Assembly: GCA_002402945.1 (NCBI GenBank)
Contig: DHGV01000086.1
Span: 1-15,400 of the forward strand
Source: Pelotomaculum sp. UBA4789
GTDB taxonomy: Bacteria > Bacillota > Desulfotomaculia > Desulfotomaculales > Pelotomaculaceae
Direction of reading: 5' to 3'
Length of the DNA: 15,400 nt
Part shown: in pieces, positions 1-7,516 of the stretch
Layout: every line of letters starts with the position of its first letter
Position numbering within the stretch: the stretch's first letter is position 1
The notes under the pieces: generated by a model
Database searches by the model: none
What the model was told of the DNA's origin: nothing
What the model saw: only the letters and a program-made list of their open reading frames with translations
Made by a program: the position numbers and the translations under genes

Positions 1-420
1 TTTTGCAGCTGTCGTCACTAAAGTTCCGTGATTAAAATTCGCCAGGATTGCTGTTTCAATCAGCTGTGCCTCGATCAATTTTGCCCTTACCGTGAGGACC
101 GGCTCATTGGGAAATACAGGTGTGCCATCCCTAACCGCATAAATATCTCCTGTAAACGTAAGGTTTTTTAAATAGGACAGAAATTCCGCCGTAAAATTGC
201 CAAGACTACTTAAGTAGCTGATATCATCTTCTGTAATATGATAATTCCTGATATACTCTACGGTATTATCCAGCCCGCCAGCTATGGCATACCCACCATT
301 GAAAGGATTCTTCCTGAAAAACACATCAAAATATACCTGCTTTTCAGTTTCCCCCTGGTCAAAATAGGTCTGTGCCATCGTCAGTTCATAAAAATCCGTC
401 ATTAAGGTTTTGTTTTCCAA
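1..420 (-). CDS. pncB: Nicotinate phosphoribosyltransferase, N-terminal part (runs off the left edge)
   Basis: This enzyme joins nicotinate to PRPP, with ATP hydrolysis, giving nicotinate mononucleotide for NAD salvage in the cytoplasm. The window holds the first 140 codons, uninterrupted to position 1. They begin MENKTLMTDFYELTMAQTYF and continue with VYFDVFFRKNPFNGGYAIAG, which is the classic N-terminal signature of the family, then NEPVLTVRAKLIEAQLIETA and NFNHGTLV, matching its core sheet and substrate-binding region. The catalytic histidine lies beyond the window. The start is a TTG at 420-418, chosen because an AAGGAG motif (434-429) sits 8 bases upstream and the family motif TDFYELTMAQ begins a few residues later. 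An internal ATG at codon 7 is less likely. The gene is divergent from the secreted-protein gene to its right. The family assignment is secure from motifs; activity cannot be judged from a partial gene. Confidence 0.93.
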   Translation of the reverse strand, partial: MENKTLMTDFYELTMAQTYFDQGETEKQVYFDVFFRKNPFNGGYAIAGGLDNTVEYIRNYHITEDDISYLSSLGNFTAEFLSYLKNLTFTGDIYAVRDGTPVFPNEPVLTVRAKLIEAQLIETAILANFNHGTLVTTAAK

Positions 421-462
421 CTATATATCTCCTTGTATAACTAAAATAACTTGCAAAAGCTA

Positions 463-492
463 TTGTCATCTCTGGTTGAGCCAACTTATACT
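463..492 (+). promoter_or_regulatory. Candidate sigma-A promoter for the acidic secreted protein
   Basis: TTGTCA (463-468) and TATACT (487-492) are separated by 18 bases. If it is used, transcription would start near 499, only about 9 bases before the ATG at 508, so the message would be nearly leaderless. It would also exclude a possible TTG start at 451. No Shine-Dalgarno sequence is visible before 508. This is a consensus match read by eye. Confidence 0.35.
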
Positions 493-507
493 ATCATAAC
501 ATTAAAA

Positions 508-1368
508 ATGCAGTTGGAAACATTAATCTCTTTTAAAAAAATCGCACTCTGCCCCAAGAGCAGTATTGTCCTGGCCCTGGCGATCACTTTATGTCTGTCA
601 ATCGCGGTTATGGCCAGCACCGCAACACTTGGTGGAACCATCAACTTTGATCCGATTACAGATCTCGTTTGGGATCAGGAAGACCCGAATCACGAGGTCA
701 CCGGGTATGTGGCCTTTGATTCGTCAAACGATGTGCCCAAGCTGGAAACTTTAGAACTGGAAGTACAGAAAGTCGGTAGCAAAGGGTGGACTACCATTGA
801 TTCCCAAAATTATACTGAATCACCTAAAGACTCTGTTGGATTGCCTGACTACTCCGATACCCAGGGGTATGAGTTCAATTTCAAAGATTGGACGATTGAA
901 GCGGAAGGAACTTATAAACTGAGAGTAACTGCAACCTTCACTGATTCATTCGCCAAAGCAAAGGCGACCATCACTGTAGCTGTGACACCTGACACAGATG
1001 AAGATTCGGAAGAAGAAGATCTGGACAAGAATAAGGTTAAAAATGAGGATGAGGATGAGGACGCCGACACCCTAAATGAAGACGACGGCAACTGCCCGGC
1101 CGCTCCTGCTGTCGCTGGGAAACTTCTCAAAGAACATAAAGTCAAGAATCATTATGAAGGCGGCAACTACATTGCCGATGTTGCTAAGAAAATGGGCCCG
1201 AACGGAGAATTCCGGGATGTTCAAAAATGTGATATAGATGAGTATCAGAAAGAAATCGAAGATTTCCTGGACGAGCAGGGTGCATTTGATGAAGAAATAA
1301 CTAAAGAAATTGCTAATGAAACGCAGCAAAATCAATCTGACAAAAAACCAAAACATAACCAAAAATAA
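508..1368 (+). CDS. Secreted acidic protein with beta-rich domain, Asp/Glu linker and two-cysteine C-terminal domain; function unknown
   Basis: I do not recognise a named family. From the ATG at 508 the protein has 286 residues. Residues 1-36 form a signal peptide: a lysine-containing N-region, the hydrophobic core IVLALAITLCLSIAVMA, and likely cleavage near VMA-ST. Residues 40-160 look like a beta-sandwich (alternating hydrophobic strands, ending YKLRVTATF and ATITVAVTPD), as in extracellular Ig-like domains. Residues 161-193 are a low-complexity Asp/Glu linker. Residues 196-260 form a compact segment starting CPAAPAVAGKLLKEH and ending FLDEQGAF, with cysteines at 196 and 241 that could pair outside the cell. 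The tail is Asn/Gln/Lys-rich. An upstream TTG at 451 would lengthen the N-terminus, but it lies before the likely promoter. The gene stands alone and ends at a strong terminator. The secreted location is well supported; binding of cations or cell wall by the acidic linker is only a guess. Confidence 0.75.
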   Translation: MQLETLISFKKIALCPKSSIVLALAITLCLSIAVMASTATLGGTINFDPITDLVWDQEDPNHEVTGYVAFDSSNDVPKLETLELEVQKVGSKGWTTIDSQNYTESPKDSVGLPDYSDTQGYEFNFKDWTIEAEGTYKLRVTATFTDSFAKAKATITVAVTPDTDEDSEEEDLDKNKVKNEDEDEDADTLNEDDGNCPAAPAVAGKLLKEHKVKNHYEGGNYIADVAKKMGPNGEFRDVQKCDIDEYQKEIEDFLDEQGAFDEEITKEIANETQQNQSDKKPKHNQK

Positions 1369-1375
1369 AAAAGCG

Positions 1376-1412
1376 AAAAAACTCGCAGCGCATCATAGCC
1401 TGCGGTTTTTTT
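1376..1412 (+). terminator. Rho-independent terminator after the acidic secreted protein
   Basis: CGCAG (1384-1388) pairs with CTGCG (1400-1404) across an 11-base loop. With one bulged T, the helix extends through C-G and a run of six A-T pairs, and it ends in a T tract (1406-1412). It begins 7 bases after the stop codon. The A run on the 5' side makes it potentially bidirectional. Confidence 0.85.
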
Positions 1413-1444
1413 AGTAAAATTCAGGCTTGCGCAGCAAAAAGAAG

Positions 1445-1467
1445 CAAAAGAACCGTCCCCCTGCTTC
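1445..1467 (-). repeat. REP-like motif of the GGGGACGGTTCTTTT type
   Basis: Read on the minus strand this is GCAGGGGGACGGTTCTTTTG. Motifs with the core GGGGACGGTTCT recur between genes in many Bacillota and are often linked with IS200-like REP-associated transposases. That link is from memory of such genomes and is not shown here. A degenerate relative lies at 9778-9803. Confidence 0.4.
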
Positions 1468-1479
1468 CGAAAACGAGAT

Positions 1480-1519
1480 AGGGCAGACTGCATATTCCTT
1501 GTGGGAATTCGTCTGCCCT
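1480..1519. repeat. Perfect 9-bp inverted repeat with a nested inner stem
   Basis: AGGGCAGAC (1480-1488) and GTCTGCCCT (1511-1519) are exact reverse complements. Inside them ATTCC and GGAAT can form a second helix. No T tract follows on either strand, so this is not a standard terminator. It is the strongest single hairpin in the 1413-1890 gap. Confidence 0.7.
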
Positions 1520-1891
1520 GTCTACGAGGTGTACTGCAATATAGTACGCCCTCCTTTGAAATTTTTGTCCCTTTTCCGCTTGGCTTGGGTTTCCGTTGAC
1601 ACCTGCTTCCCAAAGCTTACTTCCCTGCGAGGAGTGATTTTCTGCATCTGAGGTTTTCGTTATTCTGTAACCGGCGGTTATCAGAACATCGGCCAAAACC
1701 CCGATGGCCCTATGGTCGATTCAGAATTTTTCACCTTCCCTGCTTCAGGGCTTCACACTTTTGCTTCAGCAGGTCCATCAACCTCCTTCCGTTACCAGTG
1801 TTACGGGACCCCTCATACTCAGGCTGACCCTTTTCTGAGGTTATTTATATGATACACCGGAAAGAATATTCTGTCAATATGACTTTTAGAC

Positions 1892-1921
1892 AAAAAGAAC
1901 GCCCTCCCGCAATAAGGGCGT
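1892..1921 (-). terminator. Rho-independent terminator of the efflux operon
   Basis: ACGCCCT (1899-1905) pairs with AGGGCGT (1915-1921) around a 9-base loop. On the minus strand it is followed by TTCTTTTTG. It lies 35 bases beyond the stop codon of the RND pump gene, in the correct orientation. Confidence 0.85.
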
Positions 1922-1955
1922 CCCTCTGTTTTCGTTTTCCGTTTCCCCGGCGAGT

Positions 1956-4900
1956 TTAATCTGCCGTGGTTATATCTTCAGTCTTCGACGCGAATTTATG
2001 CTTGAACTTCAGGCCCCAGTCATCCAGGATGCTGTAAACGACCGGCACGAGGAACAGGGTGACAAAGGTCGTCGCCAGCAATCCTCCGGTAACCACGGTC
2101 GCCAGCGGAGAATTCATCTCTGAGCCTTCTCCGGATCCGATCAAGTACGGTGACATGGCCAAAATGGTTGCCAGGGCGGTCATTAAGATGGGCCGCAGCC
2201 TCACCCTGCCGCTTTCTACCAGCGCGGCAGTCCGCTCCATGCCCGCAGCAAGCATTTGCTTCAGATAATCAACATAGACAATCGCGTTGGCCACGGCAAT
2301 GCCGACCAGCATTATGATTCCGATAAAAGCTGAGACGTTGAAAGTTTTGCCCAGCACCAGCAGTGCAAAAACAACACCGATGATAGCACCAGGCAGGGAA
2401 AACAGGATTACAAACGGATCCCTGAAAGACTCGTATTGTACCACCAGGACCACATAAACCAGCAGGATCGCCATCAGAAATGCCAGCAGCAGGCTGGAAA
2501 AGGCATCTGTCATCTGCTCGTTTTCTCCGCCAAAGTCAATGGTATAGCCGGCTGGGAGCTGAACGTCCGCCAGCTGGGCCTGAATGTCTTTGGTCACGCT
2601 GTTCAAATCCCTGTTCAGCAAGTCACAGGAAACGCTCGCCTGGCGGGACTGGTCCTGACGGTTGATCTGCACCGGTCCGGTTGATAAATCAAAACTGGCA
2701 ATTTCAGATAAGGGGATACTGTTGCCCAGGGCCGTGGGGATCTGCAGCTGTTTCAGGGTCTCCATATTACTGGTTTCGTTTTCGGTACTGGTTACCCTGA
2801 TATCGATTTCGTCTCCCGCAAAACGGTATTTGGAGGCAACTGCGCCGTTAATGGCAGTTCTGATTTCACTGGAGACCTGGGCCGGCGTTAGCCCAAAATA
2901 CATGGCCCGCTGGCGGTTGATCCTGATCAGCGCTTCCGGGTTTCCGTCCCCCATTGAGGAAGTTACTTCACGGGTGCCGGGGACCTTAGCCACAATACCT
3001 TCAACCTGTTTGGAGATACTCCGCAGGGTAGCCAGATCATCTCCCTGGATGTTGATCTGAATGGCGCTGCCGGAACCCATAGACATATTGTTGGTTACAC
3101 TGACTGACTTTTTAGCGCCGGGGATGTCCTTCAGTGATTGTCTGATTTCTTCAGCCACCAGTTCCACGCCCGCCCGCTCACCTTTGGGAAACAGCTGGAC
3201 ACTGATCGTGGCTGTATTTGATCCGGCGCTGGACATCGCCATAACCCCTGCGCTGCCGACACTGGTATAGACGGTATCAACAGCAGGATTATTCATTATT
3301 TTCTCTTCCGCAACCGCGGCAATTTCATCCACAGCCTCAATGGTCGAGCCCTTGTCCGCTTCGATTGTGACCGAAAGAGCACCTTCATCTAAGACCGGCA
3401 TAAACTCAGCGCCGACCAGGGGGCTTACCGCCAGGGATAAACCAATCAGGACTGCCACGCCGATTACCACTGTCCGTCTATGGCTCAAGGCCCATTGCAG
3501 CCCATTTTTATATTTTTCTCCTAAACCGTCCAGCCAGTCTCCCAGACGGTTAAACTTCCTGCTGATGAAGCCCTTGCCCGCTACTTTCTTCTCCATTGCT
3601 TGATCTGTTAACAGCCGGGATGACATAAACGGCACCACCATTAAGGCTACCATCAGAGAGCAGGCGATGGCGACACAGATAGTAATGGCCATCGGCTTGA
3701 ACATAATCCCGGTTATCCCTTCAGCCAGGGCAATCGGCAGAAATACCGCGATCATGGTCAGGGTGCTGGCCAGAACTGCTCCGCCCACTTCACTGGTACC
3801 CTTCGCGGCAGCTTCGCTGGCGGACAGGCCCAGGCTGCGATGACGATAGATGTTTTCAAAAACCACAATGGAGTCGTCTATCATCCGCCCCACCCCCAAG
3901 GCCAGACCCCCGAGTGTAATGATATTCAAAGTGCTGCCGTTGTAAAACATCACAATAAATGTAGCTACCAGCGACAGGGGTATCGCTATGGCCACAATGG
4001 CCGTGCTGCGCAGGCTGCGCATAAACAAAAATATGATTAAAGCCGCCAGAAGGGCGCCCTCAGCCAGCGTGTTGGCAGTGCTGCCAATAGATTTACTGAT
4101 ATAATCCGACTGGTCCATGAGAATTTCTACGTCTACTTTACCGCCAATTTCGGCCTGGATTTTCTTCATTTCATCTTTTACGCCGGCGCAGGCAGCGACA
4201 GTATTGCCGTCGCTCCCCTTCTGGCACAGGATGCTTACCGCAGCCCTGTTGTTAACCCGGCTGATTTGTTGTGTCTCTTTGTAGCCTTCACTGATTTCAG
4301 CAATTTCTTTCAGCTGGATTTTGCTGCCGGTGGTTGTTGTCAGCGATACTTCACCGACGTCATCCACGCTTTCAAATTCCTGCAGGCTGCGGACAAAATA
4401 TTTTCGTTCGCCGTAGGAAATGTCTCCGCTGGACATATTGTAGTTCTCTGCAGCCAGAACACCGGTTACCTGGTTCAGGCTTAAACCATAAATCTGAGCC
4501 TTGACCGGGTCAACCGCTACCTTCACTTCACGTCCACGGCCTCCGGATATGTTCACTGAGGCGATATCCGGGATACGCGATAACCGTGGTTCTATTTTCT
4601 CTTCCGCCAGGTTTTGCAATTGTGCCAGGGACAGCTCGTCGGAGCTGATGGTAACCGCGATCACCGGCATCAAACTCGGGTCCATTTTCATGATCTGGGG
4701 TTTAGTGGCATCATCCGGCAAAAAGCCTTCAGCCAGTGAGACTTTATCCCGGATATTGGCCATCGCGCTGTCCATATTGGTGCCATAGTTGAACCCGATC
4801 AGGACCATTGACGAACCGGCCCCTGATTGGGAAATAATAGTATCGATACCGCTCACTGTAGCAACCATATTTTCAATTGGTTTAGTAACCTGATCTTCAA

Positions 4901-5081
4901 CTTCTTCCGGGCCGGCGCCGCTGTAGCTGGTGATCACAGCGGCATAAGGCAAATCCATTTGAGGCAGCAGGTCAATGGGCATCTGGGATACGCTCATCGC
5001 CCCGATCAGCGTCAGCGCTGAAATCAGGACGATAATCGTTGCCGGCCTGTTAATCGCAAATTGGGCAAGCTTCCTGATCAT
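1956..5081 (-). CDS. RND-family efflux pump, HAE1/AcrB-like permease (SwrC type)
   Basis: This is an inner-membrane secondary transporter that exports amphiphilic compounds in exchange for protons or ions, working as a trimer with an adaptor protein. At 1041 residues it has the full family length. It shows TM1 near residues 13-31, the porter segment QMPIDLLPQMDLPYAAVITS, and a TM4 motif with the aspartate pair D402-D403 in GVGRMIDDSIVVFEN, equivalent to the AcrB relay aspartates. A second repeat begins near residue 535, followed by TM10 (VGIAVANAIVYVDYL) and LRPILMTALATILAMSPYLI near the C-terminus. At the position of the relay lysine of AcrB this protein has alanine (A931), so the coupling network differs. 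The ATG overlaps the adaptor stop by 4 bases (ATGA), so the two are translationally coupled. Bacillota lack an AcrA-TolC type route, so it probably exports across the single membrane. The substrate is unknown. Confidence 0.95.
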   Translation of the reverse strand: MIRKLAQFAINRPATIIVLISALTLIGAMSVSQMPIDLLPQMDLPYAAVITSYSGAGPEEVEDQVTKPIENMVATVSGIDTIISQSGAGSSMVLIGFNYGTNMDSAMANIRDKVSLAEGFLPDDATKPQIMKMDPSLMPVIAVTISSDELSLAQLQNLAEEKIEPRLSRIPDIASVNISGGRGREVKVAVDPVKAQIYGLSLNQVTGVLAAENYNMSSGDISYGERKYFVRSLQEFESVDDVGEVSLTTTTGSKIQLKEIAEISEGYKETQQISRVNNRAAVSILCQKGSDGNTVAACAGVKDEMKKIQAEIGGKVDVEILMDQSDYISKSIGSTANTLAEGALLAALIIFLFMRSLRSTAIVAIAIPLSLVATFIVMFYNGSTLNIITLGGLALGVGRMIDDSIVVFENIYRHRSLGLSASEAAAKGTSEVGGAVLASTLTMIAVFLPIALAEGITGIMFKPMAITICVAIACSLMVALMVVPFMSSRLLTDQAMEKKVAGKGFISRKFNRLGDWLDGLGEKYKNGLQWALSHRRTVVIGVAVLIGLSLAVSPLVGAEFMPVLDEGALSVTIEADKGSTIEAVDEIAAVAEEKIMNNPAVDTVYTSVGSAGVMAMSSAGSNTATISVQLFPKGERAGVELVAEEIRQSLKDIPGAKKSVSVTNNMSMGSGSAIQINIQGDDLATLRSISKQVEGIVAKVPGTREVTSSMGDGNPEALIRINRQRAMYFGLTPAQVSSEIRTAINGAVASKYRFAGDEIDIRVTSTENETSNMETLKQLQIPTALGNSIPLSEIASFDLSTGPVQINRQDQSRQASVSCDLLNRDLNSVTKDIQAQLADVQLPAGYTIDFGGENEQMTDAFSSLLLAFLMAILLVYVVLVVQYESFRDPFVILFSLPGAIIGVVFALLVLGKTFNVSAFIGIIMLVGIAVANAIVYVDYLKQMLAAGMERTAALVESGRVRLRPILMTALATILAMSPYLIGSGEGSEMNSPLATVVTGGLLATTFVTLFLVPVVYSILDDWGLKFKHKFASKTEDITTAD

Positions 5082-6224
5082 TGCGCAGTTCCTCCATCAG
5101 TAAAATTGAGCACGCTGCTTTCATTAATGAGGGTATTGCCTTTGGTGATCACTGTCTGCCCTAACTGAAGGCCACTGGTTATTTCGGTATATTTTCCATC
5201 ATTCAGACCTGTTTGGACTATTACTGCCTGGGCGCGGTTTTCCTCGTTCACAACGTAGACGATACTCTCGCCGCTTTTCGGCAGGACCGCAGCCATCGGG
5301 ATGCCCATGACACCCGCCCGGCGCTGTGTCCCGAGCAGCACCTCAGCAAACATACCGGATTTCACCTGGGCCGCTGCAATGTTGGGGAGGGAAATCTTGA
5401 CCGGATATGTGCGCGTAACCGGGTCGGCGACAGAGGCGACACCCTTGATCGTGCCGGTGAGCGGTTCTGCGCCAATGGCATTGATCTGCACTTTGACAGC
5501 TGTGCCGGCCTGGATGGAAGAGATATCGGTTTCACTGACCTTAACTTCAATTTCCAGGTCAGCGGTATTGTTGATTACGGCAACCGGATTCTGCGGGCTG
5601 GTCGTTTCTCCAACCGAAACATCAACCCGCCCGACGATGCCATTCATCGGACTGGTTATCTCACAGTCCGACAAACTCTGCCAAGCCATGCTGAGTCCGG
5701 CCTGCGCCTGGGCCACGCCCGCTTCTGCGGCGCCGGTATTTAGAGCGTCATACTGGGCTTTGGCTGCTTCCAGTGCCTGGTCGGAAACGGCCGCGGCGTT
5801 ATGCAGCTCCAGCATGCGGTTATAATTAGCCAGGGCTGTCTGCCGCTGCACTTCATTGGCCGCCTGCGCGGCCCTGGCAGAAGCCACCCCTGCTTCAGCC
5901 TGCTGGACGGCTGTATCCAGCATGCTGCTGTCAAGGCTGACCAGGACCTGCCCCTGCTGCACGGCCTGTCCTTCGAGTCACATGAACCGCTGTCACCCGG
6001 CGCGCCAGCTTGGGCATCACTTCTTCTTCGCTGCTTCCCTTTCACCCTGCCGGAATAGCCCGCATATTTTGTAATATCCATGATCTGCTACGTCTGCTGT
6101 TTCGACGGTTATGACATCCGCCTGCACCGCTTGCTCTTTAGCTTTGCCGCAGCCGCTTACAACCATGATGATGATGGACATAAATGACCAGCAGGACCAC
6201 GATATTCAGATATCTTGTTTTCAC
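5078..6224 (-). pseudogene. RND adaptor (membrane-fusion, HlyD-like) lipoprotein with frameshifted N-terminus
   Basis: The adaptor should link the RND pump to the cell exterior as an anchored lipoprotein. The likely start is GTG at 6224, 6 bases after AGGGGGAGGA (6240-6231). It opens VKTRYLNIVVLLVI, shifts by one base near 6182, and continues as a lipoprotein signal ending VVSGC, then GKAKEQAVQADVITVETADV. After about 6085 the family-like sequence moves to other frames: DITKYAGYSGRVKG, then EEEV-MPKLA-RRVTAVHVT. From 5973 the frame containing EGQAVQQGQVLVSLD runs intact for 294 codons. The intact part has a biotinyl-lipoyl half, an alpha-hairpin, the second lipoyl half (ITSPMNGIVGRVDVSVGE) and a beta-barrel. 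The frame of the signal peptide meets a stop at 6019-6017. Either the gene is decaying or the assembly contains indels. Without repair no secreted adaptor is made, although translation from an internal GTG at 5962 could still couple to the pump gene. Confidence 0.85.
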
Positions 6225-6279
6225 CAGAAATCCTCCCCCTAATAATATAGACTAATCGGCATAGGCTTCCTCAGCCTTT

Positions 6280-6717
6280 TTATTTAATCATGCTCATTTC
6301 CTGGATAAAATCGTTGAACCGCTTCATCCCGGTTATCAGCTCTTTTAATTCCGCTTCAGATCTGCTTTCTATAATTTGCCCGTATTTTCTCTCAAAAGCC
6401 TCTCCGAGCTTCTGCATTGTTGCCTCACCCCGCTCAGTAAGGGTCAGAGCTACAAAACGTTCATCGTTTGGATCCCTGCTCCGCGTCAGAAAGCCGGCTT
6501 TTTCAAGCTTCTTGCACATGGAAGAGGCGTTGCCGCTGGCCAGCCCGATTTCCCGGCACAGGCGCCCCACCGTAGGACGCTCGTAATGCTTGATGGCCAG
6601 CAGGATATGAGCCTGCATCACAGTCAACCCGTGCGCCTCAATGATCGGACGAAATATACTGTCCATACTGTCTTTCATACTTCGCAAAACGTCCCAGATC
6701 TCTTTTTTAAAGTCCAT
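6280..6717 (-). CDS. MarR-family transcriptional regulator
   Basis: This is a dimeric winged-helix repressor that releases DNA on binding a small ligand. From the ATG at 6717 it has 145 residues. An N-terminal dimerisation helix is followed by GLTVMQAHILLAI, the recognition region TVGRLCREIGLASGNASSM, and a wing with the conserved DPNDERFVALTLTERG. The C-terminal dimerisation helices follow. The start was chosen because GGAGGC lies upstream, although 13 bases away, and a TTG 33 bases earlier would lie before that site. It is the first gene of the operon. The adaptor gene begins 55 bases downstream of its stop and the pump follows, so it very probably represses its own operon. The palindrome at 6750-6763 is the likely operator. 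The ligand cannot be deduced. Confidence 0.92.
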   Translation of the reverse strand: MDFKKEIWDVLRSMKDSMDSIFRPIIEAHGLTVMQAHILLAIKHYERPTVGRLCREIGLASGNASSMCKKLEKAGFLTRSRDPNDERFVALTLTERGEATMQKLGEAFERKYGQIIESRSEAELKELITGMKRFNDFIQEMSMIK

Positions 6718-6749
6718 GTTTTTATAAATGCCTCCATTCTGTAATAACA

Positions 6750-6763
6750 ATACTATATAGTAT
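6750..6763. promoter_or_regulatory. Palindromic operator, probably bound by the MarR regulator
   Basis: ATACTATATAGTAT is a perfect 14-base palindrome. It lies about 13 bases downstream of the -10 box of the marR promoter, around positions +6 to +20 of the transcript, where a bound MarR dimer would block elongation or open-complex formation. It is the only long perfect palindrome between the promoter and the marR start. Confidence 0.65.
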
Positions 6764-6776
6764 CACTACATAATAG

Positions 6777-6805
6777 ATAATATAAAGTATATCCTCTCCT
6801 GTCAA
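6777..6805 (-). promoter_or_regulatory. Sigma-A promoter of the marR-adaptor-RND operon
   Basis: On the minus strand TTGACA (6805-6800) and TATTAT (6782-6777) are separated by exactly 17 bases. The -35 box is perfect and the -10 box has one mismatch. Transcription would start near 6770, giving a leader of about 50 bases that includes the palindrome at 6750-6763. Confidence 0.8.
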
Positions 6806-6928
6806 TATGTAATTCTCACCGGTCGGGCGGGCTTTTTTTCATGGACTTGAAGGGTTTTTTATTATAATGTATATATAAGGATGTAATGAAACAATATTTA
6901 TCTAAATAACAGTATCAGGTGGTTTTTT

Positions 6929-7480
6929 ATGCCAACTTACAATTATCCAATGGCCTATATCGGGAACCTGGTTAATTTGAAGGCGACTCTTCTCATTTCC
7001 GACAGGATTACCTGCCGCGTATACGACATAGAAGGATCAATGACCAGGAGATGCCGGAACGGCAGCTTTTATAACCTGGAAATAAAACAGGATGTTGTGG
7101 ACGGCGAACCCCGGATTGACCTGGCTTTTACCGAGACCGCAGATAACGGTTCATCGCGTTTTGCGCTGTCTCACGGCACATTTAGAAATAAAGTGCGCGG
7201 CTTGTATTATGATAATCAGGACCTTGATAATTCCTGGGCCATTGACAAGTTCGAAGAAGAAGAAATTGAGCTTCTCTGGGGATTGACGACAACCACCCAA
7301 CGCGCCGTCACGAAGCAATTTCCGGTCTCTATATTCGATAACCTGGAATTCTGCAAGCTGTTAATCCTGTTTAATGGTGGTTATGCGGTCATTAAAGAAG
7401 GCCGGGATGCCCCGGATGACGCCAGCAAGAAAAAGATTGCCCATCTGCATGACGCGCTGACCCTGCTGACAGGCTGTTGA
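6929..7480 (+). CDS. Unrecognised 183-residue protein, first gene of the AAA+/VWA operon
   Basis: I do not recognise a family. The ATG follows AGGTGG with 6 bases between. There is no signal peptide or membrane segment. The composition is that of a soluble alpha/beta protein, and one acidic stretch (KFEEEEIELLWG, near residue 110) is followed by TTTTQRAVTKQFPVSIFDNL. The C-terminal third (FCKLLILFNGGYAVIKEG) looks like a small folded core. The codon pattern and the strong ribosome binding site support a real gene. Only 36 bases separate its stop from the next start, with no terminator between, so it is probably co-transcribed with the ATPase and the metallopeptidase-VWA protein. It may be the substrate, the adaptor or a regulator of that pair. 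This role is inferred from position alone. Confidence 0.8.
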   Translation: MPTYNYPMAYIGNLVNLKATLLISDRITCRVYDIEGSMTRRCRNGSFYNLEIKQDVVDGEPRIDLAFTETADNGSSRFALSHGTFRNKVRGLYYDNQDLDNSWAIDKFEEEEIELLWGLTTTTQRAVTKQFPVSIFDNLEFCKLLILFNGGYAVIKEGRDAPDDASKKKIAHLHDALTLLTGC

Positions 7481-7516
7481 TTTAAGCAAAACGATTAGTT
7501 TTAGGAGTGGCTGTAA

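Larger units (their letters stand above)
1413..1890. other. 478-base gene-free stretch rich in inverted repeats; possible structured RNA or mobile-element remnant
   Basis: No reading frame here has a ribosome binding site, protein-like composition or recognisable motifs. Self-complementary segments are packed closely. They include AGGGCAGAC/GTCTGCCCT at 1480-1519 with an inner ATTCC/GGAAT pair, GTAAC..GGTTA near 1670, and ATCGG/CCGAT near 1700. Further right are a purine/pyrimidine-rich CCCTGCTTCAGGG near 1740, CCGTTAC..GTTACGG near 1785, and CTCAG..CTGAG near 1820-1840. On the minus strand the region would read as a roughly 400-base RNA with many stems, a texture resembling a group II intron ribozyme fragment or another large clostridial noncoding RNA. 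I cannot name it. It lies between two terminators that point toward each other, so neither neighbour's transcript should cross it unless one is read through. Confidence 0.35.

Noticed and set aside
451..507. TTG start 57 bases upstream for the acidic secreted protein
   Set aside because: It lies upstream of the probable promoter -35 box, has no ribosome binding site, and would put 19 unusual residues before a good signal peptide.
1421..1696. 91-codon minus-strand open frame starting MADVLITAGYRITK
   Set aside because: No ribosome binding site, no recognisable motif, and it runs through the inverted repeats at 1480-1519. It is more likely a chance frame in a structured RNA or remnant.
2059..5021. 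Many open frames antisense to the RND pump
   Set aside because: They mirror the codon structure of the pump gene and lack ribosome binding sites or family motifs.
6847..6868. TTGAAG and TATAAT as a promoter for the 6929-9757 operon
   Set aside because: The TATAAT at 6863-6868 is good, but the spacing to TTGAAG is only 10 bases and no other -35 box lies at 16-18 bases. A promoter is likely here but I cannot define it.
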